42,035 bases of DNA from Acidimicrobiales bacterium (GCA_035512495.1 DATKDW010000015.1:1-42035), one strand, 5' to 3'; counted from the first letter of the stretch, positions 15,794 through 23,256 are shown. Numbers and translations are program-made. The notes: generated by a model not told the origin, from the sequence alone.

Positions 15794-17373
15794 CAGAAGC
15801 CGTCCACCAGGCCGGGCGTGATCATCTTGAACTTGTTGTTGGACTGCACCTCGAGCACGGTCATCTGGTTGGCCCCTTTCATGGTGTTCGTGGATCCAAC
15901 GAAGGTGATGGGACCGCTGACGAGGTCGTCGTAGCCGCTGTAGGAGTTCCAGGCTCCCCAGAACCGCTCCCTCGTGAGGTCCGAGCCGGGAGCGGTGAGG
16001 GCGCCCTTGATGAACGAGACGATCTGGTAGCCCGACGCCCCGCCGCTGCCGTTATCGACCCAGTCCTTCTCGCCGTGGGCGGCGATCCACTGCTCACGAG
16101 CGGTCTTCATCCTCCCGCAGTTCGGTCCCTCGACCTCGGGTGCCATGTAGTAGCAGCCGCTCGACAGCCCCCGGACCCCATCCTGCGCCCACTTCGGCGT
16201 CATGAGGGCCGCCGCCGTGTCGCTGTCGTGGGCGAAGTTGGAGAACGAGTACGTCCACCCGCATGCCGCCCCGGCGGCGCAGCGCTGCACGATCTGCTGG
16301 GTCGTGAGGGGGTCGGTGAGGGGGACCACCACCTCGGTGTCGCTGCTCCGGAACTCCAGGATGTAGCCGTTGTAGTCGGGGTTCTCAGCAGGCTTCTGGT
16401 TCGCAACGGTGGTCGACACCACCATGCCGTTTGCCTCCAGCCGGCGCTTGAAGTCGGCGGCGACGGGCTTGATGAACTGCGAGTCGGACACGAGGATGCC
16501 GACCCGCAGGTCCTTGTACTTGTCGTCCTTGGCCATGAAGTCGGCCAGCTGGAGCGCGTGGGTGGTGTAGTTGGCGGCGAGCTGGTACATGCCCGGGATG
16601 GGGTTGTTCTCGTTGCCGCCGGCTGCGGTGTAAGGGACACCGCGCTTGGCCGCCTCGGCCGCCACGATGGCGACCTGGTCGATGCCGAGGGTCCCGCTCA
16701 CCATGAAGTTCTTGTTGTCGTTGATCAGGGTCTGGGCGGCGTTGCGGGCGCCCTCGGATTCGAAGCGGTCGTCCTGGATGTCGAGGACGATCTTGCGGCC
16801 GTGGATGCCGCCGTTGTCGTTGATGAACTTGGCGTAGGTCCTGACGCCCTTGATGGGGTCGTCGGCGAGGCCAAGCGGCACGCCGCTGAAGGTGATCGGA
16901 GCGTGGACGCCGACCTTGATCTCGGAGTCGCTCACCCCGGTGCGGTCGCCCGCCGACTGGGGCTGGGGTGCGGGGGCAGACCCGCCGCCGCCCGTGCCAC
17001 CGCCGCCGCCCGTGCCACCAGTGCCGCCGGTGCCACCGGTGCCGCCGGTGCCGCCGCCGAGCTCGGGCGCAGGTGCGCTCCCCGGCGCTGGGGCGTCAGG
17101 GTCGCCCGGTCCGGTGGGATCGCCGTCGTCGTCGCCCACTTCTCCCAGTCCCGGGACGGTGCCGGGCGCATCCGGGTCGTCGTCGGTGCCCGAGCGGGGT
17201 CCTGCCACCAGGTCGCCGGCGTCGACGGTGGTGCCGTCGTCGTCACCGGAGACGGCGATGACCCCCACCACGCCGAGGAGCACCAGCCACACCGACGCCA
17301 CTCCGAGCGCCAGTGCCGTGCGGGCACCCTGTTGGCCCCGCAGGGTGCGTGCCTGTTCGAGGATGCTGCTCAC
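15793..17373 (-). CDS. Membrane-tethered Liv-type substrate-binding protein
   Basis: A 526-residue type I periplasmic binding protein (ANF/Leu-Ile-Val family) with an unusual N-terminus. A helix at about residues 22-43 (ALGVASVWLVLLGVVGVIAV) has no signal-peptidase or lipobox site. It is followed by about 90 residues of Asp/Pro and then Gly-Thr-Gly repeats, then the binding domain from about residue 140 (SEIKVGVHAPITFSG, FINDNGGIHGRKIVLDIQDD, ETEVV-type receptor strands, several Cys that may pair). It therefore appears tethered outside the membrane on a long flexible arm. The GTG at 17373 is preferred because GGGG lies five bases upstream; an in-frame TTG at 17409 is the alternative. It is the first gene of the six-gene chain, and its stop overlaps the ATPase start. 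Confidence 0.87.
   Translation of the reverse strand: MSSILEQARTLRGQQGARTALALGVASVWLVLLGVVGVIAVSGDDDGTTVDAGDLVAGPRSGTDDDPDAPGTVPGLGEVGDDDGDPTGPGDPDAPAPGSAPAPELGGGTGGTGGTGGTGGTGGGGGTGGGGSAPAPQPQSAGDRTGVSDSEIKVGVHAPITFSGVPLGLADDPIKGVRTYAKFINDNGGIHGRKIVLDIQDDRFESEGARNAAQTLINDNKNFMVSGTLGIDQVAIVAAEAAKRGVPYTAAGGNENNPIPGMYQLAANYTTHALQLADFMAKDDKYKDLRVGILVSDSQFIKPVAADFKRRLEANGMVVSTTVANQKPAENPDYNGYILEFRSSDTEVVVPLTDPLTTQQIVQRCAAGAACGWTYSFSNFAHDSDTAAALMTPKWAQDGVRGLSSGCYYMAPEVEGPNCGRMKTAREQWIAAHGEKDWVDNGSGGASGYQIVSFIKGALTAPGSDLTRERFWGAWNSYSGYDDLVSGPITFVGSTNTMKGANQMTVLEVQSNNKFKMITPGLVDGF
17012..17056. repeat. Five 9-bp tandem units coding the Gly-Thr-Gly linker
   Basis: Five consecutive units of GTGCC(A/G)CC(A/G) on the plus strand (17012, 17021, 17030, 17039, 17048) code for repeated Gly-Thr-Gly on the minus strand. 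Flanking degenerate units extend it to about 16982-17060. Slippage here would change tether length without shifting frame. Confidence 0.85.
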
Positions 17374-17453
17374 CGTGACCCCAATCGATCTGGTCTGCAA
17401 AACGGACAAGTCATCCGACTACCCGACCACTTCGACGTCGTGACGCCAGCCTC

Positions 17454-17476
17454 CTGCCGGCAGTGACAGGCGTCAC
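17454..17476. promoter_or_regulatory. Adjacent palindromes upstream of the Liv operon (candidate operator)
   Basis: CTGCCGGCAG (17454-17463) is a perfect palindrome and runs into GTGAC-AGGC-GTCAC (17463-17476). They lie about 90 bases before the binding-protein start, in the only non-coding gap serving the six-gene chain. The GTGAC...GTCAC form is like many dimeric-regulator sites, but no regulator gene is in the window. Confidence 0.4.
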
Positions 17477-17490
17477 GCCGCGACCGGACG

Positions 17491-17889
17491 TTACTCCGTG
17501 CCGGCGTCTGCCGCCGAGGCCGCCACCGGCGAGGCATGGTGGACGACCATCCGCCACCTCTCCTCGTCTCGCACGAAGAGGTTGAGGGCAGCCATGGTGC
17601 CACCGACGCGAGCGTCGAGGAGGTTCTCGTCGAGCGACACCCAGGCCACGTCGCCGGTCTGCTCCACCTGCTCCCCGGTGAGGATGAACTGCATGCCCCG
17701 CCCGCCCTGGAACAGTGCGAAGAACGACGCCGAGATCGACGACCACCCTCGGAGGGTGACCCACCCAGGGTGGGTGCAGGTCGAGCGCTCGGAGTGCTCC
17801 CAGACCTCGGACATTGCGTCGAGGTCGGCCGCCTCGAATGCCTCGTAGAAGGACCGGTTGGCGGTGAGGACGGCGTCGTGGTCGCTGAT
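17491..17889 (-). CDS. SnoaL-like (NTF2-fold) protein with an apparent ATC start codon
   Basis: Small NTF2-fold protein, 132 residues if started at 17889. The N-terminal sequence (I/M)SDHDAVLTANRSFYEAFEAAD followed by LDAMSEVWEHSE and CTHPGW is the family's usual beginning, and it continues through GMQFILTGEQVEQTGDVAWVSLDEN to MVVHHASPV. The first conventional start, ATG 17814, would remove 25 conserved residues. The codon at the expected first Met is ATC, and the frame closes upstream with TAG. A -10 box (TAGGGT, 17901-17896) sits exactly 12 bases before the ATC, matching other leaderless genes here. GTG 17897 is out of frame and inside the -10 box. So either ATC is used, initiation falls at 17814, or a base was mutated or misread. 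The ligand is unknown. Confidence 0.75.
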   Translation of the reverse strand: MSDHDAVLTANRSFYEAFEAADLDAMSEVWEHSERSTCTHPGWVTLRGWSSISASFFALFQGGRGMQFILTGEQVEQTGDVAWVSLDENLLDARVGGTMAALNLFVRDEERWRMVVHHASPVAASAADAGTE

Positions 17890-17895
17890 GCCCGC

Positions 17896-17901
17896 ACCCT
17901 A
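17896..17901 (-). promoter_or_regulatory. -10 box TAGGGT of a leaderless-type promoter
   Basis: TAGGGT reads 17901 to 17896 on the minus strand, then GCGGGC, then ATC. The six-base gap equals that of the ATG-started genes at 291, 4787, 19474, 22409 and 29376. Confidence 0.5.
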
Positions 17902-17935
17902 CCGACGTGACCGACGGGCCCGGGGAGGTGCCAGG

Positions 17936-18787
17936 ATGGCGCCCATGCGCGTCCCCTCCACCGATGGTGTCGAGCTGACGGTCCACGACCTCGGTGGCGA
18001 CGGCCCGCCGCTCCTCCTGTGCCACGCCACCGGCTTCCACGGCAAGGTCTGGACCCCCATGGCGGAGTACCTCTCCAGCCGGTTCAGGCTCTGGTCGCTC
18101 GACTTCCGCGGGCACGGGATGTCTACGTCGCCCGTGGGCCGGGGCTTCGCCTGGGAGGGCTTCGGGGACGACGTCCTCGCCGTGGTGGACGCTCTCGGGC
18201 TCGACCACCTCGCCGGCATCGGGCACTCCAAGGGCGGCACCGCCCTGCTCCTGGCAGAGCAGGCACGGCCGGGCACCTTCACCTCGCTGGTGCTCTACGA
18301 GCCCATCGTCTTCCCACCCGACCTCGGACCGCCCGGCGGCCGGGGCGACGACAACCCGCTGGCCGCCGGCGCCGAGCGACGCCGGGAGGTCTTCCCGTCC
18401 AAGGAGGCCGCCTACCAGCACTACGCGGCCAAGCCGCCGCTCTCGGTCCTCGCCCGGGAGGCGCTGCGCGCCTATGTCGACCACGGCTTCGAGCCCCTCG
18501 GGGACGGCACGGTGCGCCTCCGCTGCCGCGGGGCCGACGAGGCCCAGGTGTACCGGATGGGTGGCTCCCACGGCGCCTGGGACGGCCTCCCGGGCGTCTC
18601 CTGCCCCACCACCGTCGCCACCGGCGGGACGGGCGGCACCATCAGCCCGGAGGTCGGCGCCCGCCTCGCCGCGCGGCTCGGGGCCGCGCGGCTCGAGGTC
18701 TTCGACGAGCTCGGCCACTTCGGCCCGCTGGAAGACCCCGGCCGGGTCGCCCGCTCGGTCGTCGCCGCCCTGACGGTGGCGCCATGA
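17936..18787 (+). CDS. Alpha/beta-fold hydrolase
   Basis: A 283-residue alpha/beta hydrolase. The oxyanion region LLLCHATGFHGKVW follows the first strands. DFRGHGMS is the usual loop. The nucleophile Ser is in GIGHSKGGTAL (about residue 98), and the catalytic His is in DELGHFGPLEDP near the C-terminus. The acid residue is probably in the strand before TGGTGGT but is not certain. The lid region (about 130-200) is not specific enough to name a substrate. ATG 17936 is chosen because GGGGAGG (17922-17928) lies seven bases upstream; ATG 17945 is possible. It overlaps the PAP2 gene by four bases (ATGA), so the two are co-translated. Together with PAP2 and WS/DGAT, a lipid-related ester or thioester substrate is a reasonable guess. 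Confidence 0.85.
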   Translation: MAPMRVPSTDGVELTVHDLGGDGPPLLLCHATGFHGKVWTPMAEYLSSRFRLWSLDFRGHGMSTSPVGRGFAWEGFGDDVLAVVDALGLDHLAGIGHSKGGTALLLAEQARPGTFTSLVLYEPIVFPPDLGPPGGRGDDNPLAAGAERRREVFPSKEAAYQHYAAKPPLSVLAREALRAYVDHGFEPLGDGTVRLRCRGADEAQVYRMGGSHGAWDGLPGVSCPTTVATGGTGGTISPEVGARLAARLGAARLEVFDELGHFGPLEDPGRVARSVVAALTVAP

Positions 18788-19416
18788 GCGAAGCGGCACG
18801 AAAGCGGGCGGTCGAGGCCCTCGGGGGGACACCGCCCGACGTCAGTCGCCCCCCTACCAGCCCCGTCCGCCAGGTCCTGCCGGCGGCGGTCAGCCGCCGA
18901 GTGGGCGACTTCGACCGCGCCCTCGAGGCGACGTCGAGCCGCCTGCGGGGCCGCCCTGTCGCCGACCGGATCTTCTACTCCGCCTCGGCGCTCGGCGACT
19001 TCAGCCTGGTCTGGCACCTGGTCGCCACGGGCCGGGCGCTGCGGTCCGAGCGCGACGAGCGGGAGGCGGTCCGCCTCGTCACCGCCCTGGCCGTGGAGTC
19101 GGTGGTCGTCAATGGCCTGGTGAAGTCGCTCTTCCGCCGGGAGCGCCCCAGCGTCGAGGACCCGCGGCCCCACCGGCTCCGCCGACCCCGCTCGTCCAGC
19201 TTCCCCAGCGGCCACGCCACCTCCGCCTTCATGGCCGCCACGATCCTGTCCGAGGGCGGCCGGCGCCGCTCGGCTCCGGCCTGGTACGCGCTTGCCGCCG
19301 TGGTGGCGGCCAGCCGGGTGCACGTGCGGATCCACCATGGCTCCGACGTCGCCGCCGGGGCGGTGATCGGCATCGGGATCGGCCAGCTGGTCCGCCGGCT
19401 CTGGCCCCTCCGCTGA
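18784..19416 (+). CDS. PAP2-family phosphatase
   Basis: A 210-residue membrane phosphatase with the three PAP2 motifs in order: KSLFRRERP (about residues 115-123), SSFPSGHATS (about 138-147) and SRVHVRIHHGSDVAAG (about 176-191), the last holding the nucleophile His and its Asp. Such enzymes remove phosphate from phosphatidate, undecaprenyl diphosphate or related lipids at the outer face of the membrane. Hydrophobic segments lie around the motifs, but the N-terminal 50 residues are soluble. The ATG overlaps the hydrolase stop (ATGA). The WS/DGAT gene follows 57 bases later behind its own -10 box, so phosphatidate-to-diacylglycerol supply for storage lipid is an attractive inference, not proof. 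Confidence 0.88.
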   Translation: MSEAARKRAVEALGGTPPDVSRPPTSPVRQVLPAAVSRRVGDFDRALEATSSRLRGRPVADRIFYSASALGDFSLVWHLVATGRALRSERDEREAVRLVTALAVESVVVNGLVKSLFRRERPSVEDPRPHRLRRPRSSSFPSGHATSAFMAATILSEGGRRRSAPAWYALAAVVAASRVHVRIHHGSDVAAGAVIGIGIGQLVRRLWPLR

Positions 19417-19461
19417 CCGCCCTCTCCGCGCCTCGGGGTGGGCGCCACGACCGCCGGGGCC

Positions 19462-19467
19462 TACGGT
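19462..19467 (+). promoter_or_regulatory. -10 box TACGGT of a leaderless-type promoter
   Basis: TACGGT is followed by GGGCAC and the ATG at 19474. GGTGGG inside it could in principle act as a weak ribosome site, but the -10 spacing matches the other leaderless genes. Confidence 0.5.
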
Positions 19468-19473
19468 GGGCAC

Positions 19474-20868
19474 ATGGCGGACCATCGACTGCGCTTCGAG
19501 ACGAAGATGTCCGAGCAAGAAGCGCTCATGTGGGCCCTCGAGCAGGACCCCGTCCTGCGCTCCTCGTTCAGCAACGTCACCTTCTTCGACCGGCCCCCGG
19601 ACGTGGCCCGGTTCCGGTCCCGGATGGAACGGGCCATCCAGGTGCTGCCGCGGCTGCGCCAGCGGGTCTCGGAGCCCGCGGGCGGGCTGAGCAGCCCGTC
19701 GTGGGTCGACGACAGCCTCTTCGACCTCGACTTCCACGTCCGGCACATCGCCGTGCCCCCGCCCGGCACCGAGGACCAGGTCCTCCAGCTGGGGGCGCTG
19801 CTGTCGGGGGACGCCTTCGACCGGGCCCGACCCCTCTGGCAGTTCACGATCGTCGAGGGCCTGGAAGGCGGCCGCGGCGCCATGCTGCAGCGGATGCACC
19901 ACACGATCACCGACGGTGAAGGTGGCATCCGCCTCTCCGCCATGTTCACCGACATCGATCGCGACGCCACCGAACCGCTCGGCGGGTCCTCGGCGGTCGT
20001 GGCGGCACAGGTCGAGGGCCGCTCCGCCATGACCACCGTGCGGGAGACGGTCGGCGACGCCGTGCGAGGCCCGCTCGGCGTCGCCCGCCGAGCGGTCGGG
20101 CAGGTGGGCCACATCGTGACCGACCCGCGCGGGGGCGCCGACGACGCGGTGGAGACCGCCCGCTCGGTCCTGCGCCAGCTCGCCGTCACCGAGCCCTCCC
20201 ACTCCCCGCTCTGGTCGCAGCGGTCGCTGCGACGCCACCTCGAGGTGCTCAGCATCCCCCTCGACGAGGCCAAGGAGGCGGCCCACGCCCTCGACGGGAC
20301 GGTGAACGACCTCTTCGTGACGGGGGCTGTCGGCGGCGCCGGCGCCTACCACCGTGCCCTCGGGTCCGAGGTCGACGAGCTGCGGATGGCCATGCCGGTG
20401 AGCACCCGCACCGACAAGGGCGCCGGGGGCAACGCCTTCGCCCCCACCCGAATGCTGGTCCCGGCGGGGATCGTCGACCCGCGGGAGCGCTTCGCGGCCG
20501 TGCAGGCGGTCCTCGCCGCCGCCAAGGGGGAGCGAGCCTCGGGTGTGACCGCCCAGCTGGCGGGGCTCATCAACGTCCTGCCCACGCCGGTGATCACCAA
20601 GGTGGCCCGACAGCAGGTCGGCACCGTCGACTTCACGACCTCGAACGTCCGCGGGGCGCCGTTCGACCTGTTCATCGCCGGCGCCAGGATCGAGGCGAAC
20701 TACCCGATCGGACCCATGGCGGGTACCGCGTTCAACCTGACCACCATGTCGTACTGCGGCCGACTCGACATGGGTTGCGCCATCGACCTGGCGGCGATCG
20801 ACGACCCCGCGCTCCTGCGCCAGTGCCTGGTCGACGCCTACGACGAGCTCCTCGCCCTGCGCCACTGA
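19474..20868 (+). CDS. Wax ester synthase/diacylglycerol acyltransferase (WS/DGAT family)
   Basis: A 464-residue acyltransferase that moves an acyl group from acyl-CoA to a fatty alcohol or diacylglycerol, giving wax ester or triacylglycerol. The catalytic motif HHTITDGEG (HHxxxDG) is at about residues 142-150. An N-terminal MSEQEALMWALEQ segment and LWQFTIVEGLEGGRG precede it. The C-terminal domain contains TTSNVRGAPFDLFIAGARI and the GTAFNLTTMSYCGRLDMG stretch, both typical. The length is normal for the family. The ATG at 19474 is supported by the -10 box 12 bases upstream and by loss of similarity before it. Actinobacteria often have several copies; the acceptor preference is not readable. 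It is followed by a strong hairpin. Confidence 0.9.
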   Translation: MADHRLRFETKMSEQEALMWALEQDPVLRSSFSNVTFFDRPPDVARFRSRMERAIQVLPRLRQRVSEPAGGLSSPSWVDDSLFDLDFHVRHIAVPPPGTEDQVLQLGALLSGDAFDRARPLWQFTIVEGLEGGRGAMLQRMHHTITDGEGGIRLSAMFTDIDRDATEPLGGSSAVVAAQVEGRSAMTTVRETVGDAVRGPLGVARRAVGQVGHIVTDPRGGADDAVETARSVLRQLAVTEPSHSPLWSQRSLRRHLEVLSIPLDEAKEAAHALDGTVNDLFVTGAVGGAGAYHRALGSEVDELRMAMPVSTRTDKGAGGNAFAPTRMLVPAGIVDPRERFAAVQAVLAAAKGERASGVTAQLAGLINVLPTPVITKVARQQVGTVDFTTSNVRGAPFDLFIAGARIEANYPIGPMAGTAFNLTTMSYCGRLDMGCAIDLAAIDDPALLRQCLVDAYDELLALRH

Positions 20869-20881
20869 CCCCCGCACGCGC

Positions 20882-20907
20882 CACGACCGCCCGGCGGGGC
20901 GGTCGTG
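20882..20907. terminator. Perfect 11-bp hairpin between convergent genes
   Basis: CACGACCGCCC (20882-20892), loop GGCG, GGGCGGTCGTG (20897-20907). It lies 13 bases past the WS/DGAT stop and before the end of the 60-residue minus-strand gene. There is no T-run, as is common in high-GC actinobacteria. Confidence 0.7.
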
Positions 20908-20948
20908 AGGTCGGGGTCAGCTACCCGCCGAGCGGGCGGGCAGGGGCG

Positions 20949-21131
20949 TCAGGTGCTGACGGTCTCGGCTTCGGTCGCGGCCAGCAGCATCCGCACGTCG
21001 AGCAGGAGGTCGGACACCTCGTCGGTGGAGACGAGCTCGCGGTGCATCATCTCGGACAGGCCCTTGTCGATGACTGCCAAGGCGTCGGTGATGATCTTCG
21101 GCTCTCGGGTTTCGGTCATCGAGCTCTCCAT
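20949..21131 (-). CDS. 60-residue acidic helical protein of unknown function
   Basis: I do not recognise this gene. It codes for a 60-residue, acidic, probably all-helical soluble protein (IITDALAVIDKGLSEMMHREL then TDEVSDLLLDVRMLL); the spacing of hydrophobic residues suggests a helical hairpin able to dimerise or bind a partner. There is no Cys or membrane segment. GGAAGAGG lies about eight bases before ATG 21131, and GGAG about six before a second ATG at 21119, so the start is uncertain by four codons. Upstream is a sigma28/WhiG-like promoter (21181-21155) of the same form as those before both c-di-GMP genes. It does not show the helix motif I know for RsiG, the WhiG anti-sigma factor, but a regulatory role is possible. 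Confidence 0.65.
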   Translation of the reverse strand: MESSMTETREPKIITDALAVIDKGLSEMMHRELVSTDEVSDLLLDVRMLLAATEAETVST

Positions 21132-21154
21132 CGACTCTACCTCTTCCTTTGCTC

Positions 21155-21181
21155 ATCGACCCCGTCTGGCACTGCCTTGAG
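21155..21181 (-). promoter_or_regulatory. Sigma28/WhiG-like promoter
   Basis: On the minus strand: CTCAAG (21181-21176), 16 bases, TCGATGA (starting 21159). Same spacing as at 7083, 23495 and 26696. The start codon at 21131 is about 24 bases beyond, leaving room for the GGAAGAGG ribosome site. Confidence 0.5.
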
Positions 21182-21359
21182 GACTGCTGTCAACCCTACC
21201 GGGCCGACGGGTGACCCCGGCACCACCCTGGGTCGCTGCATCTGCTGGCGGCCGTACCCAGCGCAGCGTGAGGCCATGCGCTCCGCCGTGGTCGAGCGCC
21301 TCGGCCGGAGGTAGGACGGGCCCGTCCTCTTGCCGGGTCACCGGCCGTGTCGGCGCCGG

Positions 21360-21365
21360 TAGGGT
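21360..21365 (+). promoter_or_regulatory. -10 box TAGGGT of a leaderless-type promoter
   Basis: TAGGGT with an eight-base gap to the ATG at 21374. Apart from this and the minus-strand promoter, the 242-base gap between 21131 and 21374 shows nothing recognisable. Confidence 0.45.
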
Positions 21366-21373
21366 CCAGCGCC

Positions 21374-22390
21374 ATGGACCCGAGCATCCCCACCGGAGTG
21401 ACCTTCGCCAGCCTGCAGGCCCTCGGGGTGCCCGCCGCAATGGAGGTCGCGACGCGCGCTGAGGCCCTGGCCTACCGCTCGTTCTGGACCGCCGAGGTCA
21501 GCGGGCCCGAGGCGTTCTCGCTGCTCAGCGCGGCCAGCTGCGCGGCCCCGACCCTCGGTCTCGGCACCGGCGTGCTGGCGCTCCAGCTGCGCACGCCGAT
21601 GGTCGTCGCCATGGCGGGCGCCACCCTCCAGGCGACGCGGCCCGACGCCGACATCGTCCTCGGGGTGGGGATCTCGTCGCCGGTCGTCACCGAGCGCTGG
21701 CACAGCGTCCCCTACGGCGAGCGCCCCCTGGCGCGGGTGCGCGAGTACGTCACCTTGGTCAAGGAGTGCCTCACCGGCGAGAGCGTCACCTTCGAGGGCG
21801 ACTTCTACTCGGTCAAGCGGTTCCGCCTCGGCGTCCGCCTCGGCGACCGCAGGCCCAAGGTCGTCGTGGGGGCTCTCAACCCGAAGATGCTCCAGCTCTG
21901 CGGTGAGATCGCCGACGGCGTGCTGCTCAACTACCTGCCCGCCTCGCACGTTCCCTGGTCGGTCGAGCAGGTCCGCACGGGCGAGGCTGCCGCCGGACGC
22001 CCCGAAGGCGACTGCACCGTCTACGCCTACGTCCACGCCGGGGTCTGCGAGCGCGAGGACGGCATCGAGCTCGCCCGACGCGACCTGTTCTCCTACGCGG
22101 TCGTCGACGCCTACGCCCGAAACTTCGAGCGGGCCGGCTTCGGCGACGAAGTGGCCGCCATCCGGGAGGCGCACGCCCGGAAGGACCGCGAGGGCGCGCT
22201 GGCCGCGGTGAGCGACCGCATGGTCGACGCCATCGACGTGATGGGCGACCACGACCACGTCCACGCCACCATGCAGTCCTACGTCGACGCCGGCGTCGAC
22301 GTGCCCGTCCTCATGCCGCTGCCGTGGGGCCCCGACCGCATGGCGGTCGTCGACGCCACTCTCCGCGCCGCCATCGGCGCCCCCGCCTGA
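21374..22390 (+). CDS. LLM-class F420-dependent oxidoreductase
   Basis: A 338-residue TIM-barrel protein of the luciferase-like monooxygenase superfamily. Actinobacterial members mostly use coenzyme F420 rather than FMN. Visible marks are FWTAEVSGPEAFSLLSAA near the start, LGLGTGVLALQLRTPMVVAMAGATLQ, DIVLGVGISSPVVTERWH, ARVREYVTLVKECLTGESVTFEGDFY and PKVVVGALNPKMLQLCGEIADG. Hydride transfer to or from a small organic substrate is expected; the substrate is unknown. The start is placed at ATG 21374 from the -10 spacing and the family N-terminus; a GTG nine codons upstream is weaker. The next gene, an SDR, starts 18 bases after the stop behind its own -10 box. Confidence 0.85.
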   Translation: MDPSIPTGVTFASLQALGVPAAMEVATRAEALAYRSFWTAEVSGPEAFSLLSAASCAAPTLGLGTGVLALQLRTPMVVAMAGATLQATRPDADIVLGVGISSPVVTERWHSVPYGERPLARVREYVTLVKECLTGESVTFEGDFYSVKRFRLGVRLGDRRPKVVVGALNPKMLQLCGEIADGVLLNYLPASHVPWSVEQVRTGEAAAGRPEGDCTVYAYVHAGVCEREDGIELARRDLFSYAVVDAYARNFERAGFGDEVAAIREAHARKDREGALAAVSDRMVDAIDVMGDHDHVHATMQSYVDAGVDVPVLMPLPWGPDRMAVVDATLRAAIGAPA

Positions 22391-22396
22391 CCCGCC

Positions 22397-22402
22397 TACC
22401 AT
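22397..22402 (+). promoter_or_regulatory. -10 box TACCAT of a leaderless-type promoter
   Basis: TACCAT, then CCGGCC, then the ATG at 22409. The six-base gap is identical in length and sequence to that before the dehydrogenase at 4787. Confidence 0.55.
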
Positions 22403-22408
22403 CCGGCC

Positions 22409-23212
22409 ATGGAGCTCGCGGGCAAGGTCGTGATCGTCACCGGCGGAGGCAACGGCATCGGGCGGGCGCTGTCCCGTCGCTTCGCCGCCGAGGGGGCGGC
22501 CGGGGTCGTCGTCGCCGACCTCGACGGTGACGCCGCCACCGCCGTGGCCGACGAGATCACCGGCGCCGGCGGCCACGCCACGGCCACGCGCGTCGACGTC
22601 TCGGTGGAGGACGACGTCCGGGGCCTCGTCGAGCTCGCCGAGGAGCGCTACGGCCCGGTCGACCTGTTCTGCTCCAACGCTGGCATCGCCATCGGCGGCG
22701 GGGTCGAGGCGCCCGACGCCGACTGGCAGCGCATCTGGGACGTCAACGTGATGGCCCACGTCCACGCCGCCCGCGCCGTGCTGCCGTCCATGATCGAGCG
22801 GGGCGAGGGCTACCTCCTCCAGACGTGCTCGGCCGCTGGGCTCCTGTCCAACATCGGCGCCGCCCCCTACGCCGTCACCAAGCACGCCGCCGTGGCGCTC
22901 GCCGAGTGGCTCGCCATCACCCACGGCGACCAGGGCATCAAGGTCAGCGCCCTGTGCCCCCAGGGCGTGCGCACCAACATGCTGCTCGGGGCGAGCGGCG
23001 ACAAGGACACCGGGGCCAGCTCGGTCCTCGCCGCCGCCCCGGCCCTCGAGCCCGAGGACGTGGCCGAGGTGGTCGTCGAGGGCCTTCGGGACGAGCGGTT
23101 CCTCATCCTCCCCCACCCCGAGGTGCACAAGTACCTGCGGAACAAGGCCGACGACCCCGATCGCTGGCTGGCGGGCATGCGCCGCCTCCAGGCCCGGGTC
23201 CGGGGCGTCTGA
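22409..23212 (+). CDS. Short-chain dehydrogenase/reductase
   Basis: A 267-residue classical SDR. The cofactor motif [11 protein letters not shown] starts at about residue 11. DLDGD after the second strand suggests NAD preference. SNAGI is at about 90, the catalytic Ser lies in [10 protein letters not shown], and Tyr-x3-Lys in PYAVTKHA. The PQGVRTNML stretch after the active site is the usual substrate-loop region. The C-terminus is longer than the minimal SDR, with [27 protein letters not shown], a tail common in actinobacterial SDRs near LLM and acyl-CoA genes. The substrate is unknown; alcohol, hydroxyacyl or steroid oxidation all fit. The stop overlaps a CTG in the frame of the next small gene (CTGA). 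Confidence 0.87.
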   Translation: MELAGKVVIVTGGGNGIGRALSRRFAAEGAAGVVVADLDGDAATAVADEITGAGGHATATRVDVSVEDDVRGLVELAEERYGPVDLFCSNAGIAIGGGVEAPDADWQRIWDVNVMAHVHAARAVLPSMIERGEGYLLQTCSAAGLLSNIGAAPYAVTKHAAVALAEWLAITHGDQGIKVSALCPQGVRTNMLLGASGDKDTGASSVLAAAPALEPEDVAEVVVEGLRDERFLILPHPEVHKYLRNKADDPDRWLAGMRRLQARVRGV

Positions 23213-23256
23213 GCGGCCGCGCCGAGGGTCTCGACGCCCTCGGCCTCGCACCGGGC

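Noticed and set aside
18472-20877. 801-codon minus-strand open frame
   Set aside because: Antisense of the hydrolase, PAP2 and WS/DGAT genes, all of which have complete motifs on the plus strand.
21132-21373. Possible gene or RNA in the 242-base divergent gap
   Set aside because: No open frame with coding character, tRNA-like fold or terminator-like RNA was found; only the two promoters are supported.
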